Notes: generated by a model from the letters alone, not told the origin. A stretch of 64,000 nt of DNA from Chloracidobacterium sp. (GCA_016716365.1 JADJWM010000018.1:682001-746000), one strand, 5' to 3'. Shown: positions 26,642 through 37,303, counted from the stretch's first letter. A program made the numbers and translations.

Positions 26642-28279
26642 ATGCTCGAAACAGGAAAGATCCTTCAGGACCGCTATCGTATCGACCGCCAAATAGGCCA
26701 GGGCGGGATGGGTTCGGTATATGTTGCGACGGACCTTAGGTTCGGCAGCACGGTTGCGGTCAAAGAGACCCTATGCATGGACGATAACTATCGAAAGGCG
26801 CTAGAACGAGAGGCCCGCCTTTTGAATAGCCTCAAGCATCCGGCCCTGCCGCGGGTCAGCGATCATTTCCTCGAGGATGAACGCCAGTTCATCGTGATGG
26901 AATACATCCCAGGCGAGGACCTTTGCTGCATGATGGACACAAAGGGCACGGCCTTTTCATTCAATTCGGTCTCCGAATGGGCCGATCAGCTTCTGGATGC
27001 CCTGGATTTCCTTCACAACCAGTCGATGCCGGTGATCCATCGCGATATCAAGCCGCAAAACCTGAAGATCATGCCCGACGGCCGCATCGCGTTGCTCGAC
27101 TTCGGTCTGGCGAAAGGGAACCCGACCGATGCCGGGCATCAGACAGCGGCGAAGAGTATTTTCGGCTACTCACGCAATTACGCTTCGCTGGAACAGATCC
27201 AGGGGACCGGCACCGATCCTCGAAGCGACCTCTATTCGCTGGCCGCGACGCTTTATCATTTGGTGACGGGTCGGGCCCCTGAGGATGCATTGACTCGGGC
27301 GATGAGCGTCCTGAGCAAGAATCCGGACCCGCTTGTGCCGGCGAATCTCCTTAATTCAGACATCCCGCCGGGATTTTCCGTTGTTCTGAACAAGGCCCTT
27401 GACCTAAACGCCGCGGCGAGGCCGGGTTCGGCCAATGAAATGAGACGGATGCTCAAAGACCATCGGTCTTACGAGCACCTTGCAGAAAGCGGCCTGCCGC
27501 AGGCGGTCCATGGCGGCGTCGACATTTCTTCGCATCAGACCCAAATGATGCCCGGGGTAACGGTCCCGAAAGACGGCGGCCTGTCAGGTGCGAAGACGGA
27601 GATCCTTCCGGGAAATGATTCGGTGGTGACCAGCATTCGACCGGAGGGAACCCGCGGCTTGCATTCCGCGACGAGGGCCGCAGATGGCGGAACCCGTTCA
27701 TCCAAGAGATTTGGCCTGGCGGCCGCAGCGGCGGTCCTTCTGGTCGCCGGTGCCGCCGGCGCGGCCTATGTTTTCGCTCCGTCGCTATTCAATAACGGCG
27801 AGACCGCGGCCCCGGTCGAGCAGTCGATCGTTCCCGAGCCGGAGCCTCGAACAGAGGAAGCGGCCGTTGCCGAAGATGCCGTTGGGTCCGAACCGGCCCC
27901 CGCCCCGGAACAGCCCAAAGCCCAACCGGAAAGGGACGTCGCAGATAAGCCCCAGGATAAGCAGCCCGTAAAACCGACAAGGAACAGTACGAACGACGGC
28001 CCCGCTATCGCCGCGGACGACTTTGTTATAGAAGAAGATCTCCCTGATGGCCGAACGATCTACGTCGCGAACATGAAGATCGCAAACGGCGTGGTCGAAA
28101 TGCCTGGAAATTTCACGTTCAAGAACGATCGGAATACGGTGCGTCCGGGCGTGCCGCCGACTTTGCCGAAGATCGACCCTAGATACCTGACGCCGAGACA
28201 AAGGCGGCAGCTTGAGGAACTTCGACGGCGTGGCCTGATAGGCCCGCCGGTCCCGCCGAAGGAAAGAACGAAACCCTGA
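26642..28279 (+). CDS. Membrane-anchored Ser/Thr protein kinase (second of two paralogues)
   Basis: This 545-residue kinase is co-linear with the gene before it: GQGGMGSVYVATDLRFGSTV, VAVKETL, VIHRDIKPQNLKI, DFGLAKGN and YASLEQIQGTGTDPRSD. The membrane segment lies at about residues 355-380. The outer part differs: it is Pro/Glu-rich and then has an IYVANMKIANGVVEMPGNF segment that the first kinase lacks, so sensing could have diverged. The region between the kinases shows a small hairpin and T8 tract at 26480-26509, so they may be separate transcripts. It ends four bases from the convergent PilZ gene. Confidence 0.93.
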   Translation: MLETGKILQDRYRIDRQIGQGGMGSVYVATDLRFGSTVAVKETLCMDDNYRKALEREARLLNSLKHPALPRVSDHFLEDERQFIVMEYIPGEDLCCMMDTKGTAFSFNSVSEWADQLLDALDFLHNQSMPVIHRDIKPQNLKIMPDGRIALLDFGLAKGNPTDAGHQTAAKSIFGYSRNYASLEQIQGTGTDPRSDLYSLAATLYHLVTGRAPEDALTRAMSVLSKNPDPLVPANLLNSDIPPGFSVVLNKALDLNAAARPGSANEMRRMLKDHRSYEHLAESGLPQAVHGGVDISSHQTQMMPGVTVPKDGGLSGAKTEILPGNDSVVTSIRPEGTRGLHSATRAADGGTRSSKRFGLAAAAAVLLVAGAAGAAYVFAPSLFNNGETAAPVEQSIVPEPEPRTEEAAVAEDAVGSEPAPAPEQPKAQPERDVADKPQDKQPVKPTRNSTNDGPAIAADDFVIEEDLPDGRTIYVANMKIANGVVEMPGNFTFKNDRNTVRPGVPPTLPKIDPRYLTPRQRRQLEELRRRGLIGPPVPPKERTKP

Positions 28280-28283
28280 TAAT

Positions 28284-29048
28284 TCAGGCGAAGACCGTCT
28301 CACCCTCGGGCACAGGTACTTCCTGCTTAATTTTTTCCACCGGGAACTTTGATTCTACGAATTGGAGATTCAGGAGTAAGCGTCCGTCAGGCGTCTGGCG
28401 GCGGTTGCACACGACCGCCAGGCCTGAAAAATCATATTCCTCGCTGATCAGCTTGACCCGGTCTCCAACAGTAACATCCAACCCGGTCAGAACGGCGGCT
28501 CCGTGCTTGCTAATGTTTTCGGTCCGTGTCCGTTCGCCTTTCAGCGAAGCCCTTTGCCCGTCAACAACGGCAAGGTAATGGTCGACCGCGACGTAGAACC
28601 GCGTATCCTTCCGGGGTTTGAATTCCTTACCGGCTTCCTTGATCTTCCAGAGACCGTTGTCGTCCATTCCGCAGATCCGGTAACTCGTACCAGGGTCGGA
28701 AGCGTAACTTTTGGGAGCCTCGCGGCCGATGAACGCTATCCCGATATGAAAAGACGGATCGTCGCCGGCGACAGGATGGCAGTGCTGGACCAGCCCCCAG
28801 ACTTTGTAGAGCTCTTTCTGGTGGTCATACGACCTGAGGTGAGGTTCCGCAGGGATCAACATCGACAGCAAGTGCCCTGCTTTGCATTCGCGGTCAAGAT
28901 AAAAACCGGCACCGGTAGGAGAGACGCTGATGACATCGGCCACGCATTTCTCAAACCTACCCTCATGAACGGCAACTTTGACGATAGCCTGCATCAAGGT
29001 AGAGCGGTGGTCGATCTCGTTGGCGATCCCTGATTGTTCAACTGCCAT
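28284..29048 (-). CDS. Tandem PilZ-like domain protein
   Basis: I place the start at the ATG at 29048 (GGGGGAAAGG upstream), since the longer frame would overlap the gene before it. The 254 residues hold two PilZ-like units. The C-terminal one has the c-di-GMP signature, RKDTRF then ENISKHGAAV (RxxxR with N-x-S-x2-G). The N-terminal one keeps DVISVSPTGAGF but has no clear RxxxR, so it may not bind nucleotide. It is a soluble, probably cytoplasmic, c-di-GMP effector and a paralogue of the gene upstream. Confidence 0.7.
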   Translation of the reverse strand: MAVEQSGIANEIDHRSTLMQAIVKVAVHEGRFEKCVADVISVSPTGAGFYLDRECKAGHLLSMLIPAEPHLRSYDHQKELYKVWGLVQHCHPVAGDDPSFHIGIAFIGREAPKSYASDPGTSYRICGMDDNGLWKIKEAGKEFKPRKDTRFYVAVDHYLAVVDGQRASLKGERTRTENISKHGAAVLTGLDVTVGDRVKLISEEYDFSGLAVVCNRRQTPDGRLLLNLQFVESKFPVEKIKQEVPVPEGETVFA

Positions 29049-29091
29049 GCCTTTCCCCCAAAAGAATGGAACTAATATCAAAACAACGGGA

Positions 29092-29880
29092 TCAATCAAT
29101 CCCCTGAAGCGGGAACAAGTGATCGATGAATTCGAGGTGGAGCCGGACGATGCCGTCCTCTCCCAATCGTTTTCCCCTGACAACCGAGATGATCGAAGCA
29201 TCGAGCCTTTCACTTCGGACCCTAAGGAACGAACCGGCGGCGACGTCGAACGAGGTGAAAACCGCGGCGCCGCCCAGGCTGATGTTTTCCGTCACCGTCG
29301 TCTCGGAGGCCGAAACGTCGCCGTTCTCGTCAAGCATTTCGATGACCAGGGACTCCGGGATCGAAAAACGCGTGTGCCGGCGCAGGTGGATCGGAAGATC
29401 GCTTTCATCCGGCCGGGCCGATGCCTCGATGAGCTGCCAGAGGCCGCCGTCCACGCGGTCGGCCAGGTCGAAAAGTTTTGCGGGGTTGTCGATAAACGCC
29501 GGCGGTGGGTTCTTTCCGACAAAAGCGACACCGACGGCGTACTTCGGCTCGCCTTCGGCTTTTTCGATCGGGACGCATCTCCTCACAAGTGCCCAGACCC
29601 TGTACTGCGGCTCCAGGTAATCGTAACAGCGCAGCTGTCGCGGCATCGGCACGGAGACCATGACAAGGCGGCCGCGTTTTACAGGCCGTTTCAGAACAAA
29701 ACCGGCACCGAATGCCGAGACGTCCTCCATTCGAGTCAGCTCATTCCAGGAGACTTTTGTGTCGACCTTTACCTCGACCCGCGTCGGGAGGGCAAGCGAA
29801 TACCGCTGTATCCTGCGGTTTTCCTTGACAACCGTCTTCTCACCCTTCTTGTCGGTTGGTTCAGTTGATATTACAGCCAT
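29092..29880 (-). CDS. Tandem PilZ domain protein
   Basis: From the ATG at 29880 the protein has 262 residues. Two full PilZ signatures are visible: RRIQRYSL with MEDVSAFGAGFVL, and RRHTRFSI with ENISLGGAAVFTS. Both have the RxxxR and (D/N)-x-S-x2-G residues that contact c-di-GMP. A GTG at 29985 would add 35 residues of no recognised character. It is followed by its paralogue after 43 bases in the same orientation, so the two are probably one operon. The proximity to two kinases makes a signalling cluster. Confidence 0.75.
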   Translation of the reverse strand: MAVISTEPTDKKGEKTVVKENRRIQRYSLALPTRVEVKVDTKVSWNELTRMEDVSAFGAGFVLKRPVKRGRLVMVSVPMPRQLRCYDYLEPQYRVWALVRRCVPIEKAEGEPKYAVGVAFVGKNPPPAFIDNPAKLFDLADRVDGGLWQLIEASARPDESDLPIHLRRHTRFSIPESLVIEMLDENGDVSASETTVTENISLGGAAVFTSFDVAAGSFLRVRSERLDASIISVVRGKRLGEDGIVRLHLEFIDHLFPLQGID

Positions 29881-30096
29881 TTTGCGGAGAGACTCGTAGT
29901 AAGAGAGGATCTCAGGAGAGTTAAAGGACCGGTGGAGCGATCCGTAATTCGGGTGGGCGCCCTGTTTGCCTTCGGCACACGGCACCGGTAAAATAATAAC
30001 ATCACGTCGCTGTTGTGTACAAGCTTTTTTAACACATCGAGATCAAGTTTCCGCGTTGTCTCCCGGCCGCGTAAAAACCGCCTTTTATTTTAGAGA

Positions 30097-32643
30097 ATGG
30101 ACTCATTAATTGACCGAAATCAGATAAACATCGAAGACGAGATGCGCAGGTCGTATCTCGATTACGCCATGTCCGTGATCATCGGGCGGGCCCTGCCGGA
30201 CGTTCGCGACGGCCTCAAGCCGGTGCATCGGCGGATCCTCTACGGCATGTTCGAACAGGGCAACACCTCGAACAAGCCGTATCGTAAATCGGCCCGAGCC
30301 GTCGGCGATGTGATGGGTAAATACCATCCGCACGGCGACGCGGCGATCTATGACTCGATCGTTCGCCTTGCACAGGATTTCGCGATGCGTTATCCGCTTA
30401 TCGACGGACAGGGCAATTTCGGGTCGATCGACGGCGACAACCCTGCCGCCCAGCGGTACACCGAGGTACGGCTTGCAAGGCTGGCGAACGAGGTACTCGC
30501 CGATATCGAGAAGGAAACGGTCAATTTCCAGCCGAATTACGACGATTCGCTGAGCGAACCGACCGTACTGCCGACGCGGGTCCCGCTGCTGCTGGCGAAT
30601 GGCTCGGAAGGCATCGCCGTCGGGATGGCGACCAAGATCCCGCCGCACAATCTGGGTGAGATCCTCAGCGGCACGATCGCGCTCATCAAGGACCCGACCA
30701 TCACGGTCGACGACCTTATCCAGCTCATTCCAGGGCCGGATTTCCCGACCGCCGGCTTTATTTACGGTCGGGAGGAGATCGTCCGGGCGTACAAGGAAGG
30801 GCGGGGAATTATTCAGATGCGCGCCCGGGCCGCCGTCGACCGTATCGGCCGAGGCGACCGTGAAAAGGACGCCATCGTGATCACCGAGATCCCTTACCAG
30901 GTAAACAAGGCGAAACTGATCGAAAAGATCGCCGAACTCGTCAATGAGAAGAAGTTGGACGGCATATCGGAGCTGCGGGACGAATCGAACCGGCTTGGGA
31001 TGCGGATCGTCATTGAGCTTAAGCGCGATGCGATCGCACAGGTCGTCCTGAACAAGCTTTACAAACTCACGCCGATGCAGTCTTCGTTCGGCATCATCAA
31101 CATCGCGATCGTTGACGGGCAACCCAAATTGTTGACCCTGAAGCAGATGCTCGAACATTTCGTCGAGTTTCGGCGAGAGGTCGTCCGCCGGCGGACCGAA
31201 TTCGAACTGAGAAAGGCCCAGGCAAGGGCACATATTTTGGAGGGCCTGAACAAGGCGATCGACGCCCTCGACTACATCATCCCTCTGATCAGAAACTCAC
31301 GCTCGGTCGACGAGGCGAAGCAATGGTTGACGGCGAAGTTCGACACCCTAGACGAGGTCAAAAAATGGCGCGGGATTACCGGCGGCAAGGCGGAAGATGC
31401 GTTCCTGAAGGACCTTCGGCGGGTGATCGCCGGCCTTGAGTTCTCGGAGATACAGGCTCAGGCGATACTTGATCTCCAGCTTCGCCGACTCTCGGCCCTT
31501 GAACGGCAGAAGATCCTCGATGAATACGAAGCGATCATCAAGCTGATTGCCGAACTCGAGAACATTCTCGCGAACGAGCACGTCCTCCGCGGCGTGATCA
31601 TCGACGAACTCGAGGAGGTTAAGAAGCAGTATGGCGACGCCCGACGGACCGAGATCGTCGATGCCGATGTCGAATTGTCGATCGAAGACCTTATCAAGGA
31701 CGAGGATGTCGCGATCACTGTTACAAAAGCCGGTTATATCAAACGCACGCCGGTCTCGACATATTCGCGCCAGGGCCGCGGCGGCAAGGGCCGGCTTGGT
31801 GCAACTGCAAAGAACGACGATTTTGTCGAGCACCTCTTCATAGCCTCTACGCACGCCTATCTGATGATCTTCACGGACGACGGACAGGTCTACAAGATCA
31901 AGGTACACGAGATCCCCGAGGCGGCCGCGGCCGCACGGGGCAAGGCGGTGGTGAACCTGGTGCAGCTTTCTGCGGAACGAAAGCTGGTCGCCGTCATGCC
32001 GGTCAGGGACTTCAGCGAAGATGTTTACCTCACGATGGTCACGCGGAATGGCGTCATCAAAAAGACCGCCCTCTCCGATTATCAAAATATCAGGGCCAAC
32101 GGGATAAATGCGATCAATATTGACGAGGGCGACGAACTGCTGGAGGTGATCCGTACCGATGGAAAGCAGCAAATATTTATCGCCACGCACGACGGCATGG
32201 CCGTGCGTTTTCAGGAGACCGATGTCCGCCCGATGGGCAGGGCGGCACGCGGGGTCCGCGGCGTGAACCTTCGCAAGGGTGACTATGTTGTCTCGGTCTG
32301 TGCCGTGTCACAGGACGGGACCGAGAAGATGCTTTCGATCTCGGAGAGAGGCTTCGGAAAACAGACCCAGGTCGACAATTACCGGCTAACGAAACGCGGC
32401 GGGATCGGTGTGATAAACATGAAGACCACCGAGAAGACAGGCAAGGTCGTCGCCGCATTCCCGGTCGAAGAGGACAGTGAGATCATGATCATCACCCAGC
32501 AGGCGAAATTGATCCGGCTCGGGGTCGATAAGATCCGCGAAACGGGGCGCAGTGCTCAGGGCGTGACGCTGATCAAATGCGGTGATGATGACCTGGTGAC
32601 CAGCGCGACGCTGCTGGCCGGTGACGCGGAAGAAGAGGAGTAA
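30097..32643 (+). CDS. gyrA: DNA gyrase subunit A
   Basis: The 848-residue subunit breaks and rejoins DNA to introduce negative supercoils. The catalytic Tyr121 lies in AQRYTEV, and the C-terminal domain has a GyrA box, QGRGGKG, which separates it from ParC. In the quinolone-binding region the residues HGDAAIYD start at His79: Ala82 takes the place of E. coli Ser83, while Asp86 keeps Asp87. It is not next to gyrB. The downstream end meets a stretch of implausible G/C runs; the stop itself reads cleanly. Confidence 0.97.
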   Translation: MDSLIDRNQINIEDEMRRSYLDYAMSVIIGRALPDVRDGLKPVHRRILYGMFEQGNTSNKPYRKSARAVGDVMGKYHPHGDAAIYDSIVRLAQDFAMRYPLIDGQGNFGSIDGDNPAAQRYTEVRLARLANEVLADIEKETVNFQPNYDDSLSEPTVLPTRVPLLLANGSEGIAVGMATKIPPHNLGEILSGTIALIKDPTITVDDLIQLIPGPDFPTAGFIYGREEIVRAYKEGRGIIQMRARAAVDRIGRGDREKDAIVITEIPYQVNKAKLIEKIAELVNEKKLDGISELRDESNRLGMRIVIELKRDAIAQVVLNKLYKLTPMQSSFGIINIAIVDGQPKLLTLKQMLEHFVEFRREVVRRRTEFELRKAQARAHILEGLNKAIDALDYIIPLIRNSRSVDEAKQWLTAKFDTLDEVKKWRGITGGKAEDAFLKDLRRVIAGLEFSEIQAQAILDLQLRRLSALERQKILDEYEAIIKLIAELENILANEHVLRGVIIDELEEVKKQYGDARRTEIVDADVELSIEDLIKDEDVAITVTKAGYIKRTPVSTYSRQGRGGKGRLGATAKNDDFVEHLFIASTHAYLMIFTDDGQVYKIKVHEIPEAAAAARGKAVVNLVQLSAERKLVAVMPVRDFSEDVYLTMVTRNGVIKKTALSDYQNIRANGINAINIDEGDELLEVIRTDGKQQIFIATHDGMAVRFQETDVRPMGRAARGVRGVNLRKGDYVVSVCAVSQDGTEKMLSISERGFGKQTQVDNYRLTKRGGIGVINMKTTEKTGKVVAAFPVEEDSEIMIITQQAKLIRLGVDKIRETGRSAQGVTLIKCGDDDLVTSATLLAGDAEEEE

Positions 32644-32649
32644 GATCCG

Positions 32650-33580
<931 letters not shown>

Positions 33581-33603
33581 CTAAATTTCAGCTACGGATC
33601 AGA

Positions 33604-33909
33604 ATGCCAATAGTCAAAAAAAGAGAGATCGAGAATCTGGAACAACTGAGCGGAGAAGAGCTCCAGGCGTTCATCGATTCGCTGCCAGCGGGGCAGGCCA
33701 CGATCAGCAAACTGCTCGACTTCGTCGAGGACGAATTATACGAAACGGAGTGTGACCACAGCCTGAAACGGTCCATGCGTTTCATGATGGACAACCGGCT
33801 GGATTTCCCCAAGTTAACAAGCTGGCTGACCGAGAACGGCGGTTATTGCGACTGCAAAGTGATGGAGCAGATCGCACCGATCTGGCGGGCGAAGTTCGGA
33901 GACGATTAA
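33604..33909 (+). CDS. DUF2695 domain protein
   Basis: The 101-residue protein starts at the ATG at 33604, after the artefact tract. Its second half matches DUF2695: CDHSLKRSMRFMMDNRLD and then LTENGGYCDCKVM. The cysteines in CDH and CDC suggest metal binding. Nothing is known of its function. The sequence just before the ATG may be affected by the bad tract, so an upstream start cannot be excluded. The next gene begins three bases after the stop, so they are likely co-transcribed. Confidence 0.75.
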   Translation: MPIVKKREIENLEQLSGEELQAFIDSLPAGQATISKLLDFVEDELYETECDHSLKRSMRFMMDNRLDFPKLTSWLTENGGYCDCKVMEQIAPIWRAKFGDD

Positions 33910-33911
33910 GA

Positions 33912-34439
33912 ATGAGATCGTTTTTATTGAGCGTGTTTGCTTTGCTGCTTCTGGCACCCGCGGTTTTGCCGCAGAAGCCAGAAACAATGACCGTAAAAGT
34001 GTTCTTTCATCCCGATAAGCTCGACCCCGACGTCCTCGACTGCAACAAGGTCCATCCGGTCACACGTAGGATCCCAAAGACCGCGTCGGTCGCGACTGCT
34101 GCTTTTCTTGAATTTCTAAAGGGCCCATCACCGGAGGAAGCGAAAGACTTTTCGGGCTTCGGCCCGCCGGAGACCAACGGGATCTTGAAGAGCATAAACA
34201 TAAAGCACCGAACGGCTTACGTAAACTTCACCGATCGCTTGCTCACCCAAATGGGGAACGCCACATCGAGCTGCGGCAGCGGTTTCTTTTCAATGGCGGA
34301 CGCCACGCTGCTTCAATTTCCTACCATCAAGAAGGTCGTTTACGCGGTTGAAGGCGACACGAACGAGTTCTATGAATGGGTGCAGGTCGGTGAATGCCCT
34401 CACGGTAAGCAGCACTGCGCCAAGAGTAATTTTCGGTGA
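33912..34439 (+). CDS. Secreted GerMN-domain protein
   Basis: The ATG at 33912, two bases after the previous stop, gives 175 residues with a signal peptide (MRSFLLSVFALLLLAPAVLP). The mature part, VKVFFHPDKL through the AYVNFTDRLL segment to EGDTNEFYEW, fits the GerMN domain, found in spore germination protein GerM and in many unrelated secreted proteins. Its role in a non-sporulating diderm is unknown. It ends 38 bases before the convergent uvrA. Confidence 0.75.
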   Translation: MRSFLLSVFALLLLAPAVLPQKPETMTVKVFFHPDKLDPDVLDCNKVHPVTRRIPKTASVATAAFLEFLKGPSPEEAKDFSGFGPPETNGILKSINIKHRTAYVNFTDRLLTQMGNATSSCGSGFFSMADATLLQFPTIKKVVYAVEGDTNEFYEWVQVGECPHGKQHCAKSNFR

Positions 34440-34477
34440 TCAGCTGCGGTCTTTCGCCGATAGAACTCAGGATCGGA

Positions 34478-37303
34478 CTATTTCAGTATTTCTTTCAGGT
34501 ACCTTCCCGTGTGAGACCTTTTGTTTTCCGCTAATTCCTCCGGCGTCCCGACGGCAACTACATTCCCTCCGCCGACGCCCCCTTCAGGCCCCAGGTCGAT
34601 GATCCAATCCGCGGTCTTGATCACGTCGAGATTGTGTTCGATCACCAACAGGCTGGCCCCGCTGTCGATCAACGCACGGAAGGCGGCGAGAAGTTTGTTG
34701 ACGTCGTCAAAATGCAGCCCGGTTGTCGGCTCGTCGAATATGAACAGGGTATTTGACTGGCTTTTCTGCGAAAGGTGCGATGCGAGCCGCACGCGCTGGG
34801 CCTCGCCCCCGCTGAGTGTAGTCGCCGATTGTCCGAGCCGCAGATAGCCAAGTCCGACGCTGTCGAGGGTCTTTAGACGCGTCACCAACTTTTTCGTCTC
34901 ACGGAAGAACGCGAGCGATTCGCGGACCGTCATCTGCAGGACCTCGTGGATATTCTTGCCTTTGTAACTGACCTTTAGAACGTCCTCGCGAAATCTCGTT
35001 CCGCGGCAGTCCTCGCAGGTCAATTCAACGTCCGCAAGGAACTGCATTTCGACGGTCACAGTGCCGCTTCCCTGGCAAGTCTCGCACCGGCCGCCCGGGA
35101 CATTGAATGAAAAGTGAGATGAGTTCAATCCCTTTGCCTTCGCCGCATTGGTTCCTGCAAACAGATCGCGGATCGCATCGTAAGACTTAACGTAAGTAAC
35201 AGGATTGGACCGCGGCGTGCGGCCGATCGGGGATTGATCGATGAGCATTAGATCGTCGATCAGTTGGGCGCCGCGTATTTCCTTGAACAGGCCGGGGTTG
35301 CCGTGCCATTCCCCACGCTCTTTCTTTATCCCGGCATAAAGAACCTCGTGGACGAGGGTCGACTTGCCCGAGCCCGAAACGCCGGTGATGCAGACAAGCA
35401 TGCCCAATGGGATCTCGACGGTTACGTTCTGGAGGTTATGCTCGCGAGCACCGAGGATCTCGATCTTCTGCTTTACCGGCCGCCGCTTGGCCGGGACCTT
35501 GATCTCTGAGTCGCCGCGAAGATAACGCCCGGTCAGCGAGCTTTTGTCCTTTAGGAGGCCGGTAAAATTGCCCTGATAGACGAGTTCGCCGCCGAGTTCG
35601 CCCGCATGGACGCCGATGTCGACGATGTGATCGGCCGAGCGGATCGTGTCCTCATCGTGTTCGACAACGACCAGCGTGTTGCCTATATCCCGAAGGTTCT
35701 CGAGTATCTTGATCAGCCTGGCGTTATCCCGCGGGTGAAGCCCGATGCTGGGTTCATCGAGGACATAAAGCGTTCCGACGAGAAGGGAGCCGAGATTCGT
35801 TGCGAGCTGGATCCGCTGTGCCTCGCCGCCGGAAAGCGTCGAGGCGATCCGGTCGAGTGTCAAATATTCGAGGCCGACCTCGACCAGGAATTTCAGCCGA
35901 CGCTCGATCTCGAGCAGGACCTTCTCGGCGATCTTTCTTCGCTCGTCGGTTAGTTCGAGTTGACTGAAGAACTTATGGGCCTCGGCGATCGACATCGCGG
36001 CAACTTCAGGGAGGGAAAGGCCGGCGATCTTAACGTCGCGGGCGGCCTGGCGGAGCCTTCCGCCGCCGCAATCATGGCAGATCGTGTAGCCGCGATATTT
36101 GGCCAAGAAAACCCGAACGTGAAGCTTGTACTTCTTGGTCTCAAGCCATTCAAAAAATCCCTTCACCCCTCGCCAGCCGGTGGTGCCGCGGATGATCTGG
36201 TCACGTTCCGATGCCGACAGGTCTGCATAAGGAATTTCCGGGTCGATGCCGGCTTTTGCAGCGAACTTCAGAAGTTCCTTCTGTGCCCACGCATGCTGCG
36301 GGCGCGTGAACGGGTCGATCGCACCACCGCTGAGCGAACGAAGCGGATCGGGAATAACCAGGCGGTAATCAACGCCGATGGTATTTCCAAAACCCTGACA
36401 GGTCGGGCATGCGCCGTACGGAGAATTAAAGCTGAAGAGCGACGGTTCCGGCTCGTCGTACGCCGTACCGTCGTACTTGCACAGGTATGAATCCGAAAAG
36501 ACAAGCCGCTTGCCGTCGGTCGTTTCGATAATGGCCGATCCCGAAGATCGAAAACATATTTCAAGCGAATCAACCAGCCGCTGACGGCTGTCCTTCGACG
36601 CTTTCAGCCGGTCGATCAGAACGTAGGTCTCGTCGAAGTCGTCGAAAGGGTAATCCTCAGGTTTCCCCATCTCGATGGTCTCGCCGCCCCGGTAAAGACG
36701 TGCGAAGCCCTGCTGCATCAGCATAAGCAGGAAGGCGGCCGTCGACATATCCTTGGCAGGCTGCCCGGCCTTCGACTTCGTCTTCCGCTTTGAAGCCTTC
36801 GGTTCAAGGTGCTCCTGAACCGGGAAGAGCACGTAAAACCTTGTGCCTTCGGCCAGCGCATCGATCACATCGCCCGCGGCCGATTCCGGTGAGTCTTTTT
36901 TCACCTCACGTCCGCACACGTGGCAAAAAGTCTGTCCAGCCCGGGCATAGAGGAGGCGAAGATAATCGTACAACTCGGTCTGCGTTGCGACCGTTGACCG
37001 CGGATTCTTGGAGGCGTTCTTTTGCCTGATCGCGATCGCCGGGGCAAGGCCCGTGATCTCATCGACATCGGGCTTCTCCATTCGCTCAAGAAATTGCCGT
37101 GCATATGCCGAAAGTGATTCTACGTACCGTCGCTGCCCCTCGGCGTAGATGGTGTCGAAGGCGAGACTGGACTTTCCGGACCCGGAAACGCCGGTGACAA
37201 CGGTTAATTTGTTGTGAGGGAAAGAGACCGAAATGTTCTTTAAGTTGTGAACCCGGGCACCGTGAACTTCCACGGCTTCCTCTTTTGATCGAACTGCACG
37301 CAT
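34478..37303 (-). CDS. uvrA: Excinuclease ABC subunit A
   Basis: UvrA finds DNA damage and loads UvrB in nucleotide excision repair. From the ATG at 37303 (the open frame extends upstream only to a TTG) it has 941 residues with two ABC ATPase halves: Walker A GVSGSGKSSLAFDT and GVSGSGKSTLVHEV, signatures TLSGGEAQRIQLAT and TLSGGEAQRVRLAS. The C-terminal zinc module is intact (CETCQGSG and CEDCRG). The first zinc module is odd: the normal CPxC pair reads CKYD from Cys275, while the second pair CPTC is kept. Divergent from the DUF1223 gene. Confidence 0.96.
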   Translation of the reverse strand: MRAVRSKEEAVEVHGARVHNLKNISVSFPHNKLTVVTGVSGSGKSSLAFDTIYAEGQRRYVESLSAYARQFLERMEKPDVDEITGLAPAIAIRQKNASKNPRSTVATQTELYDYLRLLYARAGQTFCHVCGREVKKDSPESAAGDVIDALAEGTRFYVLFPVQEHLEPKASKRKTKSKAGQPAKDMSTAAFLLMLMQQGFARLYRGGETIEMGKPEDYPFDDFDETYVLIDRLKASKDSRQRLVDSLEICFRSSGSAIIETTDGKRLVFSDSYLCKYDGTAYDEPEPSLFSFNSPYGACPTCQGFGNTIGVDYRLVIPDPLRSLSGGAIDPFTRPQHAWAQKELLKFAAKAGIDPEIPYADLSASERDQIIRGTTGWRGVKGFFEWLETKKYKLHVRVFLAKYRGYTICHDCGGGRLRQAARDVKIAGLSLPEVAAMSIAEAHKFFSQLELTDERRKIAEKVLLEIERRLKFLVEVGLEYLTLDRIASTLSGGEAQRIQLATNLGSLLVGTLYVLDEPSIGLHPRDNARLIKILENLRDIGNTLVVVEHDEDTIRSADHIVDIGVHAGELGGELVYQGNFTGLLKDKSSLTGRYLRGDSEIKVPAKRRPVKQKIEILGAREHNLQNVTVEIPLGMLVCITGVSGSGKSTLVHEVLYAGIKKERGEWHGNPGLFKEIRGAQLIDDLMLIDQSPIGRTPRSNPVTYVKSYDAIRDLFAGTNAAKAKGLNSSHFSFNVPGGRCETCQGSGTVTVEMQFLADVELTCEDCRGTRFREDVLKVSYKGKNIHEVLQMTVRESLAFFRETKKLVTRLKTLDSVGLGYLRLGQSATTLSGGEAQRVRLASHLSQKSQSNTLFIFDEPTTGLHFDDVNKLLAAFRALIDSGASLLVIEHNLDVIKTADWIIDLGPEGGVGGGNVVAVGTPEELAENKRSHTGRYLKEILK

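Noticed and set aside
30106..32190. Two long minus-strand frames opposite gyrA
   Set aside because: gyrA is unmistakable here and the antisense products have no signal or domain.
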